Positions 24,326 through 32,333 of a stretch of DNA of 37,186 bases are shown here, one piece after another; the first letter of the stretch is position 1, and the number at the start of each line of letters is the position of its first letter. The notes under the pieces are model-generated. The model did no database searches. It was given only the letters and a program-made list of their open reading frames with translations, and was not told the DNA's origin. A program made the position numbers and the translations under genes. Source of the stretch: Cytophagales bacterium (lineage in GTDB: Bacteria > Bacteroidota > Bacteroidia > Cytophagales > Cyclobacteriaceae); the NCBI GenBank assembly GCA_022360875.1, contig JAKSBZ010000017.1:1-37186 (forward strand), read 5' to 3'.

Positions 24326-25558
24326 ATGAATCCTTCATTGAAATATTTTCTCGCTTTTCTGCTATGCTGTCTGGCGGTGAGCCCGGAAGTTTTCTCGCAA
24401 GATTATGATGACATGTACTTCAATTCGAAAGACCGTGAAGCGCATGTCAAAGAAATTAAGCGAAAGGCTCAAAAGAAAAAAGAGCAGATGGCTCAATACC
24501 TGCCGAACGAAAACTATTCGGCGAATCATGTGGACCCGAGAATAATTGCAAAGTACAAACGGGACGCTCGAGTAGCTGACTCTTTGGGACTTGCCGAATA
24601 CACTTCGGAATTTGACAGCGCCTACATGAAAAAATTGCTGGAAACGTCAGACTTTTCAATGACGGAACATGCTTATCAGCAGACGCAGTCTTACAGTCAA
24701 CCAGCTCAACAGAATACACACAGCAACCAGTCTTGGCTAAACGCACCGATTAGTTTAAGCTTCGGTTATGGGTTTGGTTATCCGTTTGGCTGGGGAGGCA
24801 GCTATCTGGGCTTCCGCTACGGTAATTTTTACCGGCCGTTCATGGATCCGTTCAGTCCGTACTACGATCCGTTTTTTGACCCTTACGACGCTTACTACGC
24901 TTATTCTCCGTACTACAGACGACTGGCCTGGGAGGCTTCCTTTTATCACCGTTTCGATTATGGCTACTATGGATATTACGGTTTTCCAAGCTACAGATAC
25001 CATGGTCACTATCCGTATTGGAGAGGTTTCCCGGCTTACTACGTGGAAGGATCTCGAAAAACTGTTCGCTCAGGGCGTATACCTAGCCGTACAAGAACCG
25101 TTCGGAATGGAGCTTATGTTGTTTCGCCTGAATCAAATAAATCAGGATTGCGTTCACGCTACAGCCGGGTAACTCAACCAAATTCCAGGACAGCTCCTTC
25201 TTCTAGAAATGCCAGAGTGCAGTCGCCTCAGCACAGCAGGACGCCGGCGCGTTCCCGCTACTCGAGGACCAGTACCCGCACGGACAGGCCAACTAGACAG
25301 TCCATAGACACCCGCTCCGGAAGATATTCTTCCGGTTCGAATAGCAGCTACTCCAGACCTTCGAACAGAAGCTATTCACGCTCAGAAACGCAAAGGCCGC
25401 AAAGGAGCTCATATTCGCGCTCAAGCAGCTCGCCTTCCCGAAGCTCGTACACAAGGTCAAGATCAAGTTCAAGCAGCCGCTCTAGCTACTCAAGGTCCTC
25501 ACGTTCTTCGAATCGGTCATCAACCAGGACCAACCGGTCCCGTTCCACAAGACACTAA
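24326..25558 (+). CDS. Secreted low-complexity protein: aromatic-rich then Ser/Arg-rich
   Basis: 410 residues of unknown function. A signal peptide ends near VFSQ (about residue 25). Residues 25-130 are charged and helical (KEIKRKAQKKKEQMAQYLPNE). From about 140 to 245 the chain is packed with Tyr, Phe, Gly, Pro and Asp, for example YDPFFDPYDAYYAYSPYYRR and GYYGYYGFPSYRYHG. From about 255 to the end it is almost only Ser, Arg, Thr and Tyr, with SYSRS/SRSS repeats and a strong positive charge. No cysteine pairs, transmembrane or catalytic motif is seen in the mature part. Similar low-complexity proteins occur in Bacteroidota, but I cannot name a family. It ends at a terminator and is followed by an OMPP1/FadL-like gene in the same direction. 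A surface-adhesive or scaffold role is speculation. Confidence 0.85.
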   Translation: MNPSLKYFLAFLLCCLAVSPEVFSQDYDDMYFNSKDREAHVKEIKRKAQKKKEQMAQYLPNENYSANHVDPRIIAKYKRDARVADSLGLAEYTSEFDSAYMKKLLETSDFSMTEHAYQQTQSYSQPAQQNTHSNQSWLNAPISLSFGYGFGYPFGWGGSYLGFRYGNFYRPFMDPFSPYYDPFFDPYDAYYAYSPYYRRLAWEASFYHRFDYGYYGYYGFPSYRYHGHYPYWRGFPAYYVEGSRKTVRSGRIPSRTRTVRNGAYVVSPESNKSGLRSRYSRVTQPNSRTAPSSRNARVQSPQHSRTPARSRYSRTSTRTDRPTRQSIDTRSGRYSSGSNSSYSRPSNRSYSRSETQRPQRSSYSRSSSSPSRSSYTRSRSSSSSRSSYSRSSRSSNRSSTRTNRSRSTRH

Positions 25559-25574
25559 GTTTTTTAGAAGTTCT

Positions 25575-25617
25575 TTTTGAAAGCCAAGTCCTGTACTTGG
25601 TTTTTCTTTTCAAAAAT
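25575..25617 (+). terminator. Terminator after the Ser/Arg-rich protein gene
   Basis: CCAAGT/ACTTGG stem with a 5-base loop, outer flanks TTTTTGAAA and TTTTCAAAAA, and TTTTTCTTTT after the stem. It lies between two genes in the same direction 78 bp apart, so readthrough would be needed for co-expression. Confidence 0.75.
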
Positions 25618-25636
25618 TTAAAAAATAAACTTACAT

Positions 25637-27238
25637 ATGAAAAAGTCCTTCATTTTACTGTTGTTATTAACATTGACAGGATTTACAGACATTCGGGCGC
25701 AGTCTACTGAGGGGGACTTCGCCTTTATGAACAGCTACAGGAAAAAACAGGGATCCGCTCGAATTCAGGCTATGGGAGGCGCCCAAACGGCTTTGGGTGG
25801 GGATATCAGTTCAATTGCTGGAAATCCCGCTGGTTTGGGCTTTTTCAGAAGCTCAACATTCGGTCTAACACTCAATTTAGGCTTCAAGGATACAAAGACG
25901 GATTACCTTAGCAACCGAACTTCCAACAGTTCTGTACCCTTTAGCTTTGACCAGCTAGGAGTTGTCATTGCAGAGCCTGCTAGTCCGGAAATAGCCGATC
26001 AAAGAGACTGGCGCGCCCACAACTTCGGGATTTCTTTTCAAAGACTAAATGACTTTAACCAAACGGTTGAGTTTTCCGGATTGAATAGCAGCAGCGATAT
26101 CCTGGACTTTTATGCTGCGAATGCAGGCGGAGGAAATTTATATGGAGACTTGGCATTCAGATCTTATTTGATTGACAATTATCAAGTCTTTCAAGATAAC
26201 GTTTATACAGGGAATACCACCATGAGAATTCTGCCTACTGTTGTTCCTTCAGAAAATACGCCTACCAGACAAAACGGAAGCATAGAAAGAAGCGGCTCGT
26301 CTATTCAGTTTAGCTTTGCTTACGGGACTAACTATATGGACAAGCTGTTTTTTGGCGCTAATCTAGGCGTAGTGACAAGCTCCTACGAAATGATTACAAG
26401 TTACCATGAGTTTTTCCCTGAAGGTGAATTGGTCGAGCATTTTTTGGATGAGCGGTACCAATTAAGGGGTATGGGAGTAAATCTGGGATTAGGGGCTATT
26501 TACAAACCAAATGAGCGTGTTAATCTCGGGTTTAATTTGTTGACTCCGACAATCATGGGTTTTGAAGAAGAATTTGAAGCTGAAATAAACAGCTATTTTG
26601 AGAATTTTACTTATGTAAACGGGGAGGAATTTACCAACAATGACAACCCAAGTGAAAAAATAGTCCGTGTTGTACCAGATGATGAGCAGGCTGGCGAATC
26701 GCGCAATGTGGAAAGTGCGGGAGCGAACAGTGATGTATACATTAACAATTGGACACTTTACACCCCGATGCGGCTGAACTTTGGCGCTGCCTATTTTTTC
26801 AGCAAACAAGGATTCCTGACTGCGGATCTGGAATGGGTGAATTACAAAGGGATAAAAATTGTTTCCCGGGACTTTTCAGGTGAGAAGGAGAACAAAATCA
26901 ACAATGAGATTGACGGCATTTATCAGTCTGTGTTGAATTTTAGAGCCGGCGGTGAATACAGGCTTCAAAACTTCCGTTTCCGAGCCGGTTATGCCTACAG
27001 CGGAAACCCTGTTCGAAGCAGTGTTAATCATCCTGCAAACCAGCGAACGCATGACTACAGTTTAGGTTTGGGCTATCGCCGGCGCGATTGGTCGGTAGAT
27101 TTAACTTCGGTTTTTTTCGATACAAGAAAGTTGGAAGATGTCCCCTATGCTCTAGACAACCCGAATCTTCTTACCCCTGTGGCCAGTTCAAAAGTTAAGC
27201 AGTGGCAACTAACGCTTTCTGCAAATTACTATTTTTAA
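25637..27238 (+). CDS. OMPP1/FadL/TodX-like outer-membrane transport protein
   Basis: 533 residues with a signal peptide ending DIRAQ. The N-terminus has the family pattern GSARIQAMGGAQTALGGDISSIAGNPAGLGFFRSS, the hatch-domain segment of FadL-type barrels. Long alternating strands follow through the rest, ending with LTLSANYYF and a C-terminal Phe typical of barrel proteins. FadL-type proteins let hydrophobic molecules such as fatty acids or aromatic compounds pass the outer membrane. In Bacteroidota these are often misnamed hemin receptors. An acyl-CoA ligase lies 3.7 kb away but is not linked by an operon. The cargo is not known. Confidence 0.88.
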   Translation: MKKSFILLLLLTLTGFTDIRAQSTEGDFAFMNSYRKKQGSARIQAMGGAQTALGGDISSIAGNPAGLGFFRSSTFGLTLNLGFKDTKTDYLSNRTSNSSVPFSFDQLGVVIAEPASPEIADQRDWRAHNFGISFQRLNDFNQTVEFSGLNSSSDILDFYAANAGGGNLYGDLAFRSYLIDNYQVFQDNVYTGNTTMRILPTVVPSENTPTRQNGSIERSGSSIQFSFAYGTNYMDKLFFGANLGVVTSSYEMITSYHEFFPEGELVEHFLDERYQLRGMGVNLGLGAIYKPNERVNLGFNLLTPTIMGFEEEFEAEINSYFENFTYVNGEEFTNNDNPSEKIVRVVPDDEQAGESRNVESAGANSDVYINNWTLYTPMRLNFGAAYFFSKQGFLTADLEWVNYKGIKIVSRDFSGEKENKINNEIDGIYQSVLNFRAGGEYRLQNFRFRAGYAYSGNPVRSSVNHPANQRTHDYSLGLGYRRRDWSVDLTSVFFDTRKLEDVPYALDNPNLLTPVASSKVKQWQLTLSANYYF

Positions 27239-27305
27239 AAAATTGTTAATAGAATTATAGCCGCCTAAACGATGCAATTAATGTTGATGGAGGGGAATGA
27301 TATTG

Positions 27306-27341
27306 AACCAAAAAGGCTAGCCTCGGCTAGCCTTTTTGGTT
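27306..27341. terminator. Strong bidirectional terminator containing the aroK stop
   Basis: Two 17-base arms, AACCAAAAAGGCTAGCC and its exact complement, around a 2-base loop. A and T runs are inside the arms, so it works on both strands. The aroK stop TAG is part of the stem. Confidence 0.9.
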
Positions 27342-27848
27342 GTCAATCAATTCTGCCAGAGAGGCTGCGTCTGCCTGGTCATTTTTTACTTTCAAATCCG
27401 CGCGCTCATAAAACGGCTTTCGGCTCTGAAGTTTTTCACGAATTTCCGTCAGCACGTCTTCGTGTTCAGTCCGGCTGAAAATTGGCCTGGACTTCAGTCC
27501 CTTGGCGCAGAGCCTTCGCGAAAGCTCCTGAGGAGTAACTTCCAGATATATTGTAAGACCATCCGCCTTCATCTGTGAAGCATTGTCAAAAAAACAGGGC
27601 GTACCTCCGCCGGTTGACAACAGAAAGCTGTCTTTTGCCTGCATAAGCTCAAGAAGCGTTTTCTGTTCAATACTTCGAAAATAGGCTTCCCCCTTTTCAG
27701 AAAAAATATCAGGAATCGTTTTTCCCTCTTTCCGTTCGATCTCCTCATCCAAATCCATAAAAAGCAAACCCAATGCTTCGGCAAGAGGCCTGCCGAGCGT
27801 AGATTTTCCGCTCCCCGGCATGCCCCACAAATAAATTTTATCCTTCAT
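27327..27848 (-). CDS. aroK: Shikimate kinase
   Basis: 173 residues. It phosphorylates shikimate at O3 with ATP in the pathway to chorismate. The Walker A GMPGSGKST is at residues 9-17, the shikimate-binding DLDEEIER with Asp follows, FSEKGEAYFRSIE holds the substrate Arg, and LLSTGGGTPCF is the glycine-rich loop. SRPIFSR fits the lid region, and RKPFYERADLKV the adenine site. It is the last gene of a minus-strand run after DUF1599 and the BT_3928-like gene, 69 bp downstream of the latter. Its final codons lie in a perfect terminator hairpin. Confidence 0.95.
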   Translation of the reverse strand: MKDKIYLWGMPGSGKSTLGRPLAEALGLLFMDLDEEIERKEGKTIPDIFSEKGEAYFRSIEQKTLLELMQAKDSFLLSTGGGTPCFFDNASQMKADGLTIYLEVTPQELSRRLCAKGLKSRPIFSRTEHEDVLTEIREKLQSRKPFYERADLKVKNDQADAASLAELIDNQKG

Positions 27849-27917
27849 CTATTCTTCAAAGCTTTTCAATGGATAATATGAATATGATATTCGCACTTTT
27901 TGCGTGTAATGAAAAGA

Positions 27918-29033
27918 TCATTCTGGCAGATCTCCCGCAATTTCCTGCAGCTCTTCTCGGCTAGGCAAGTCGCGGTAAGCCCATTTTCCCAGTACTGTAC
28001 CGTTGCGGAGCAGCATCACGCCAGGGTTCGACCGAATCATGGCTTTCAGCACTGTGTCGTCTCCGAAATAGTACGGAATTGCCAACTGGTAATCATGACG
28101 CAAGGCCTCCACCTGGTTTTCCGGCGAAGCCGTAATCATTACTGGCATAATGCCTGAATCGGCTATTGACTCAACCAAATTTTTCACTTTCCGCATGCCT
28201 TTCGGACTGGCTTTCTCCACATTGTTGGACACAATCAGCAAAAAATCACCCTGAAACAACTGCTGAGTAAAGTCTCCATCGTCCGACCACAAACTAAAAT
28301 CTGTGATTTTTGCCTGCGCTTCAGGATTAAGCAGCTCCATTTCCTTGAAAATATAAGTCGTATCGCTCGGGTAGTCCATGAACTCATAAGTCTTTCCGTT
28401 CTTCTCCATAATGTACTTGTATTTCAGAGGCGCGGAATTTTTCATGGCAGTCGGAATATTGGTGCCAACCTTGTAAGCTCTGAAGTCGACAAACGGCAAA
28501 TGCCGGACGACATGAATACCGGCCCACAGGTTTCCACCAAAAACAAGAAGCATCACAAGCGCTATTCTAATCGATTCCTTTTTCCGGACAATTTCTTTCA
28601 TTCGGAAAAGCAGATAAACCACCAGTACGCCCAAAGCGACATCCTTCCAGAAAGATTCCCACGGCGTAAGCGGAATAGCGTCGCCAAAGCACCCGCAGTC
28701 CGTCACCTTATTCTGGGAGGCGGAATAAAAAGTGAGCATACCAAAATATACAACCAAGGCAAAAAGTACCCACAGGCTGGTTCGGAGGCGGTAACGGAAC
28801 AGCAATGCCCAGCCCAGCATTACTTCCAGCAGACAAACAAAAAGTGCCAGTTCAAGCGTATAAGGCACCAGATGATGGAAAAGAGGAGAAAAATCTGAAG
28901 CGAATATCTCGAAATATTCCTTCATCTTGATCGAGGTTCCCATTGGGTCGTTAAGTTTAACCATACCGGAAAAAATAAATACGGCCCCAGTAAAAATGCG
29001 GATAATTTTATCCAATATTCTCATAGGTTTCAT
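27918..29033 (-). CDS. BT_3928-like membrane protein: DoxX/MauE-type domain plus thioredoxin-like domain
   Basis: 371 residues from ATG 29031-29033; an in-frame TTG one codon earlier and an ATG at 29024 are alternatives. Residues 1-160 hold four membrane helices of DoxX/MauE type (IIRIFTGAVFIFSGMVKLNDP) and the short motif DCGCFGD with Cys113 and Cys115. A further helix is near residues 165-180. The part from about 215 to 371 looks like a thioredoxin fold: GDFLLIVSNNVEKAS, PVMITASPE, and cis-Pro SNPGVMLLRNG. It has no cysteine, so it cannot be a normal disulfide exchanger. Its role is unknown; DoxX/MauE relatives handle electrons or redox-linked maturation. It overlaps the end of DUF1599 by 26 bp, so they are one operon. 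Confidence 0.88.
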   Translation of the reverse strand: MKPMRILDKIIRIFTGAVFIFSGMVKLNDPMGTSIKMKEYFEIFASDFSPLFHHLVPYTLELALFVCLLEVMLGWALLFRYRLRTSLWVLFALVVYFGMLTFYSASQNKVTDCGCFGDAIPLTPWESFWKDVALGVLVVYLLFRMKEIVRKKESIRIALVMLLVFGGNLWAGIHVVRHLPFVDFRAYKVGTNIPTAMKNSAPLKYKYIMEKNGKTYEFMDYPSDTTYIFKEMELLNPEAQAKITDFSLWSDDGDFTQQLFQGDFLLIVSNNVEKASPKGMRKVKNLVESIADSGIMPVMITASPENQVEALRHDYQLAIPYYFGDDTVLKAMIRSNPGVMLLRNGTVLGKWAYRDLPSREELQEIAGDLPE

Positions 29034-29574
29034 CAAGTTTTATTAAACAAAAGACAGCATAATTTAGCATGTCCTGATAATTCGCGTTCACACCTTCCGA
29101 AATCAGTGTCTCCCCTTCATTATCCTCTATCTGTTTAACCCGAAAGATTTTCATCAGTATAATATCGGTCATCGAGCTTACGCGCATATCGCGCCAAGCT
29201 TCGCCGTAATCATGGTTTTTGTCTTCCAGCAGCCGGCGGGTTTCCGCAATTTTCTCTTCGTAAAACGCCAAAGCTCGCTCCATGCCCAACTCCAGCGTCT
29301 CTTCCTTCTCGTCCTCCAGCTGTTTCTGAATCTGGGCCATCACGCAATAATTTACGATCGCAAGAAACTCGCCTTTTATGCCCTCCTGCACGCGCATGGT
29401 CCCTTTTTCCTGAATTGAGCGGATTCTTTTGGCCTTAATCAAAATCTGATCCGTGATCGAAGGAAGACGAAGAATCCGCCATGCAGTTCCATAATCCTTG
29501 GTCTTCTTCACATATACTTCTTTACAAGCCTCAATTACTTGATTATATTCGCTCAACGTTTTAGCTTCCAACAC
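29008..29574 (-). CDS. DUF1599 domain protein with two tandem copies
   Basis: 188 residues from a GTG at 29572-29574, chosen because family proteins begin just before YNQVIEACKEVYVKKTKDYGTAW. The sequence is duplicated: KTKDYGTAWRILRLPSITDQILIKAKRI...ANVNYC-type ending (FLAIVNYCVMAQIQ) near 24-83, and KNHDYGEAWRDMRVSSMTDIILMKIFRV...YQDMLNYAVFCLIKL near 119-178. The family has been described as a nucleotide-modification-associated domain in Pfam; its biochemical role is not known. It starts only 28 bp from the divergent folP gene. It is the first gene of the run to aroK. Confidence 0.9.
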   Translation of the reverse strand: MLEAKTLSEYNQVIEACKEVYVKKTKDYGTAWRILRLPSITDQILIKAKRIRSIQEKGTMRVQEGIKGEFLAIVNYCVMAQIQKQLEDEKEETLELGMERALAFYEEKIAETRRLLEDKNHDYGEAWRDMRVSSMTDIILMKIFRVKQIEDNEGETLISEGVNANYQDMLNYAVFCLIKLDETYENIG

Positions 29575-29602
29575 TTATTTCTTTTGATTAAAAACATTTA
29601 CC

Positions 29603-30457
29603 GTGACGAAAGATACAGCATTTTGCATTAAAAAAACACTCAACGCCAAAGGAAAAGCCCTAGACCTCAGCACTCCGGCCATTATGGGAATCCTCAATGT
29701 AACTCCCGACTCCTTCTTTGCCGGCAGCCGGATGCAGCCGGGAACAGAGCTGCTCGCCAAAGCTAAAAAAATGGTGCAGGACGGCGCTGCCATTCTGGAC
29801 ATTGGCGGCTACTCCAGCCGGCCGGGAGCGGACGATGTAAGCGAAGAGGAAGAGAGCCGGAGGGTTTGCGAGGCAATTGCAATGCTGAACAAACATCTGC
29901 CGGAAATGCCGCTTTCCGTAGACACATTCCGGGCGTCAGTGGCTGAACAAGCTGTCAGCGCAGGCGCTTCTATAATCAATGACATATCGGGAGGCGAGCT
30001 GGATGCGCAAATGTTCGATACTGTAGCCAAACTGCAAGTTCCATACATTATGATGCATATGCGCGGCACGCCGCAAAGCATGCAGCAACAAACCGGTTAC
30101 GGCAACCTTATGGAGGATATGTTGGACTTCTTTCATCCGAAGCTAACCAAACTGAAACAACTCGGTGTCAATGATGTCATCATTGATCCCGGTTTCGGTT
30201 TTGCAAAAACCCTTGACCAAAACTACCGCCTCCTCCGAAACATGAAACAACTGCACATGCTCGAGTGTCTGGTTTTAGCGGGAGTTTCCCGAAAATCCAT
30301 GATCTACAAGCTCCTAGACACTAGTCCTGAAGAAGCGCTTAACGGAACAACTGTGCTTCATACGATAGCCCTGATCCAAGGAGCGTCCATTCTGCGCGTA
30401 CATGATGTAAAAGAAGCCCGGGAATGTGTCAGACTTTTTCAGAAAACTTTCTTCTGA
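29603..30457 (+). CDS. folP: Dihydropteroate synthase
   Basis: 284 residues from a GTG at 29603. It condenses 6-hydroxymethyl-dihydropterin pyrophosphate with p-aminobenzoate to dihydropteroate in folate synthesis and is the target of sulfonamides. Motifs in order: PAIMGILNVTPDSFF (loop 1), DIGGYSSRPGADDVSEEEE (loop 2), LSVDTFRASVAEQAVSAGASIINDISGG, MHMRGTPQSMQ, IDPGFGFAKT, LVLAGVSRKSMI and LRVHDVKEA. The diadenylate cyclase gene cdaA follows 240 bp downstream, an order common in this phylum. It is divergent from DUF1599 with a 28-bp spacer. Confidence 0.97.
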   Translation: MTKDTAFCIKKTLNAKGKALDLSTPAIMGILNVTPDSFFAGSRMQPGTELLAKAKKMVQDGAAILDIGGYSSRPGADDVSEEEESRRVCEAIAMLNKHLPEMPLSVDTFRASVAEQAVSAGASIINDISGGELDAQMFDTVAKLQVPYIMMHMRGTPQSMQQQTGYGNLMEDMLDFFHPKLTKLKQLGVNDVIIDPGFGFAKTLDQNYRLLRNMKQLHMLECLVLAGVSRKSMIYKLLDTSPEEALNGTTVLHTIALIQGASILRVHDVKEARECVRLFQKTFF

Positions 30458-30467
30458 TTTTTTCTGC

Positions 30468-30496
30468 AAAAAAAAAGCACTTTTTTTTTTTTTTTT
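30468..30496 (+). terminator. A9/T16 hairpin-like tract after folP
   Basis: Nine A (30468-30476), GCAC, then sixteen T (30481-30496). It can fold as an A/T stem and ends in a long T run, but has no GC stem, so termination would be weak. The T16 run is also a place where sequencing may slip. Confidence 0.4.
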
Positions 30497-30620
30497 ATAT
30501 TGCCATAGAAAATTTGCTTTATGTCCGGGCTTGTTTTTTAAGGCTTGAAGTGAAATCAGTAAATCGTTGGTTTCCTGAAATTATTCTGTGGAAACTTCGC
30601 CGAGATAAAGAGCAGAAAAC

Positions 30621-30650
30621 TTTTTTAAATGCTAGAAGCTTGTATTTTTG
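30621..30650 (+). promoter_or_regulatory. Promoter-like sequence for cdaA
   Basis: TATTTTTG at 30643-30650 matches the TAnnTTTG -7 box, and TTT at 30621-30623 lies at the right 19-base spacing in place of TTG. Transcription would begin about 40 bases before cdaA. Confidence 0.45.
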
Positions 30651-30697
30651 TAGCTAGGATTGTTTATGCTCAGGCCTGTTAAATTCGTTCGCTGCCC

Positions 30698-31627
30698 TTG
30701 ATTTACCTACTCAAAATCGGTTTTTTGGAAGTGCGCTTTGTCGACATTCTCGATGTCACCTTTGTAAGTATTTTGCTTTACCAGGTGTACAAGTTGATGC
30801 GCGGCAGCATGGCGGTCAAAGTATTTATCGGTTTCTTGTCGCTGTATCTGCTTTACCTGGTGGTAAACGCAACAGGCATGGAATTGCTGAGCGCCATTCT
30901 TGGACAATTCATGGGTGTGGGAGTTATTGCACTGATTGTGCTGTTTCAGCAGGAAATCCGGAAATTTCTGCTTATCATAGGGCGCACCACCGTTTTTGAC
31001 AAAGACAACATCATCAAGTCGTTGATGAGGCGAAATCTGCATGCAGACGACCATATTAACTTGTCGCCGATTGTCGAGGCTACCAAAGCAATGAGCAACA
31101 ACATGACCGGGGCCCTGATTGTCTTCTCGAAAGACAATCCGCTGAATTATTATGCGGAATCCGGCGACCGGATCGACGGGCTGGCCTCCAAACGTCTGCT
31201 GCTGGCAGTTTTCGACAAAAACAGTCCTTTGCACGACGGCGCGGTTATCATTCACGGCGAGCGGGTGGTGGCGGCGCGATGCATACTTCCGGTGAGCGAA
31301 AAGCCCGACATTCCAGCGCAGTTCGGCCTGAGGCACCGTGCGGCCATCGGCATGACGGAGGTTACCAACACGATGATTCTGGTTGTTTCGGAAGAAACCG
31401 GGCAGATGTCTATCGTCCGAAACGGCATTATTGACCACAACCTGTCGGCGCAGGAGATTAGGGCCAAACTGAACGCGTATCTGCTGGGCAAGGAATTCGA
31501 CCCGAACAAAAAGAACGAGCCCGCGGAAAATGAACCGCGCATCGCTCCGGAAAACAAGCTGGCAACCAATCTGAAAACAAATACCGAAGATGCAACGATG
31601 GCTAGCCTGGAGCAGCCTGAGGAATAA
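30698..31627 (+). CDS. cdaA: Diadenylate cyclase (CdaA/TIGR00159 family)
   Basis: 309 residues from a TTG at 30698, which gives the usual Bacteroidota N-terminus with KIGFLEVRFVDILDVTFVSILLYQVYKL. Three membrane helices span about residues 15-85. The DAC domain has SPLHDGAVII (DGA at 180-182), GLRHRAAIGMTE (RHR at 212-214) and SEETGQMSIV (231-235), all residues needed to join two ATP into c-di-AMP. A charged tail of about 50 residues follows. c-di-AMP controls potassium, osmotic balance and cell wall state. No cdaR-like gene is next to it, unlike in Firmicutes. It lies downstream of folP and upstream of DUF721. Confidence 0.95.
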   Translation: MIYLLKIGFLEVRFVDILDVTFVSILLYQVYKLMRGSMAVKVFIGFLSLYLLYLVVNATGMELLSAILGQFMGVGVIALIVLFQQEIRKFLLIIGRTTVFDKDNIIKSLMRRNLHADDHINLSPIVEATKAMSNNMTGALIVFSKDNPLNYYAESGDRIDGLASKRLLLAVFDKNSPLHDGAVIIHGERVVAARCILPVSEKPDIPAQFGLRHRAAIGMTEVTNTMILVVSEETGQMSIVRNGIIDHNLSAQEIRAKLNAYLLGKEFDPNKKNEPAENEPRIAPENKLATNLKTNTEDATMASLEQPEE

Positions 31628-31656
31628 ACCGGCACTTTAAAAAATCGAAAAAATAA

Positions 31657-31677
31657 ATTTTAATAGTCTATTAAAAT
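31657..31677. repeat. 21-bp perfect inverted repeat before the DUF721 gene
   Basis: ATTTTAATAG, one base T, then CTATTAAAAT. It ends 5 bases before the ATG of the DUF721 gene. With no GC pairs in most of the stem and no T run it is unlikely to be a terminator; an operator or start-site RNA hairpin is possible. Confidence 0.5.
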
Positions 31678-31682
31678 CAAGC

Positions 31683-32012
31683 ATGTATCACCAAAAGTCG
31701 AAATTCAGAGCGAAAGCCGATCCGAGAAAAAAAGACACTTCCACAATTAAAGAATCCATCGAAGACATGCTTCAGAGTTTCCACCTGAAAAAAAGGTTCG
31801 ATGAAACCAAATTGATCAACGACTGGGAAAGGCTGCTGGGCAAAACTATCGCCAAGCGAACTATCAGGCTTTTTGTGCGCAACGAAGTGCTTTTTGTGGA
31901 AATGAGCTCACCTTCACTCAAACACGAGATGAGCGTAAAAAAAGCGAACATTCTGAAAATATTTTTTGACGAATACCAGCGTGAAATAATTAAAGACGTG
32001 GTATTCCTATAA
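31683..32012 (+). CDS. DUF721 (DciA-like) protein
   Basis: 109 residues. It has the DUF721 pattern ESIEDMLQSFHLKKRFDETKLINDWERLLGKTIAKRT, RLFVRNEVLFVEMSSPSLKHEMSVKKANILKIF, with the conserved W and the 'L.V...S......L...K..IL' strand-helix. DUF721 includes DciA, the helicase operator used by bacteria that lack DnaC/DnaI, so a role near DnaB in replication is possible; Bacteroidota members have not all been tested. It follows cdaA by 55 bp and may be co-transcribed. Confidence 0.9.
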   Translation: MYHQKSKFRAKADPRKKDTSTIKESIEDMLQSFHLKKRFDETKLINDWERLLGKTIAKRTIRLFVRNEVLFVEMSSPSLKHEMSVKKANILKIFFDEYQREIIKDVVFL

Positions 32013-32333
32013 TCAAGTGCTGCATTTTTCCGGCTGTTAGTCTCAGCCGGAGTTATAGCTGCTTCTCCCTTCTTCAGTTTTATTTCCTCTGAAAAATTTT
32101 TTTTCTGAAAACAAATTCCACTTATTGTCTTCTTTTAGGAGCAAGCAATCCTCCAATTTTTAACTTTATTCATAAAGGCAATTTTTTCGTGTGCCCATAG
32201 TGACTAATACTGTTTTGCTTCACACGAGCACATTGGTTTTGCAAACAACGACCGGGTATTTTTTCCGGATTTTTCAAGATTGCACACTCCTCAAAAGTAT
32301 TTAATTTATTTTTTTAACCAATCTCCCGATACT
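32013..32333. other. 321-bp intergenic region upstream of the TPR giant
   Basis: No gene is supported. A hairpin CCGGCTG/CAGCCGG with a 7-base loop lies at 32030-32050, 17 bases after the DUF721 stop, but no T run follows it. No canonical promoter pair was found upstream of the TPR gene. Confidence 0.45.

Noticed and set aside
30424-30657. 77-codon frame crossing the folP end and the T16 tract
   Set aside because: It depends on the homopolymer for a run of Phe and Lys, has no family features and overlaps folP.
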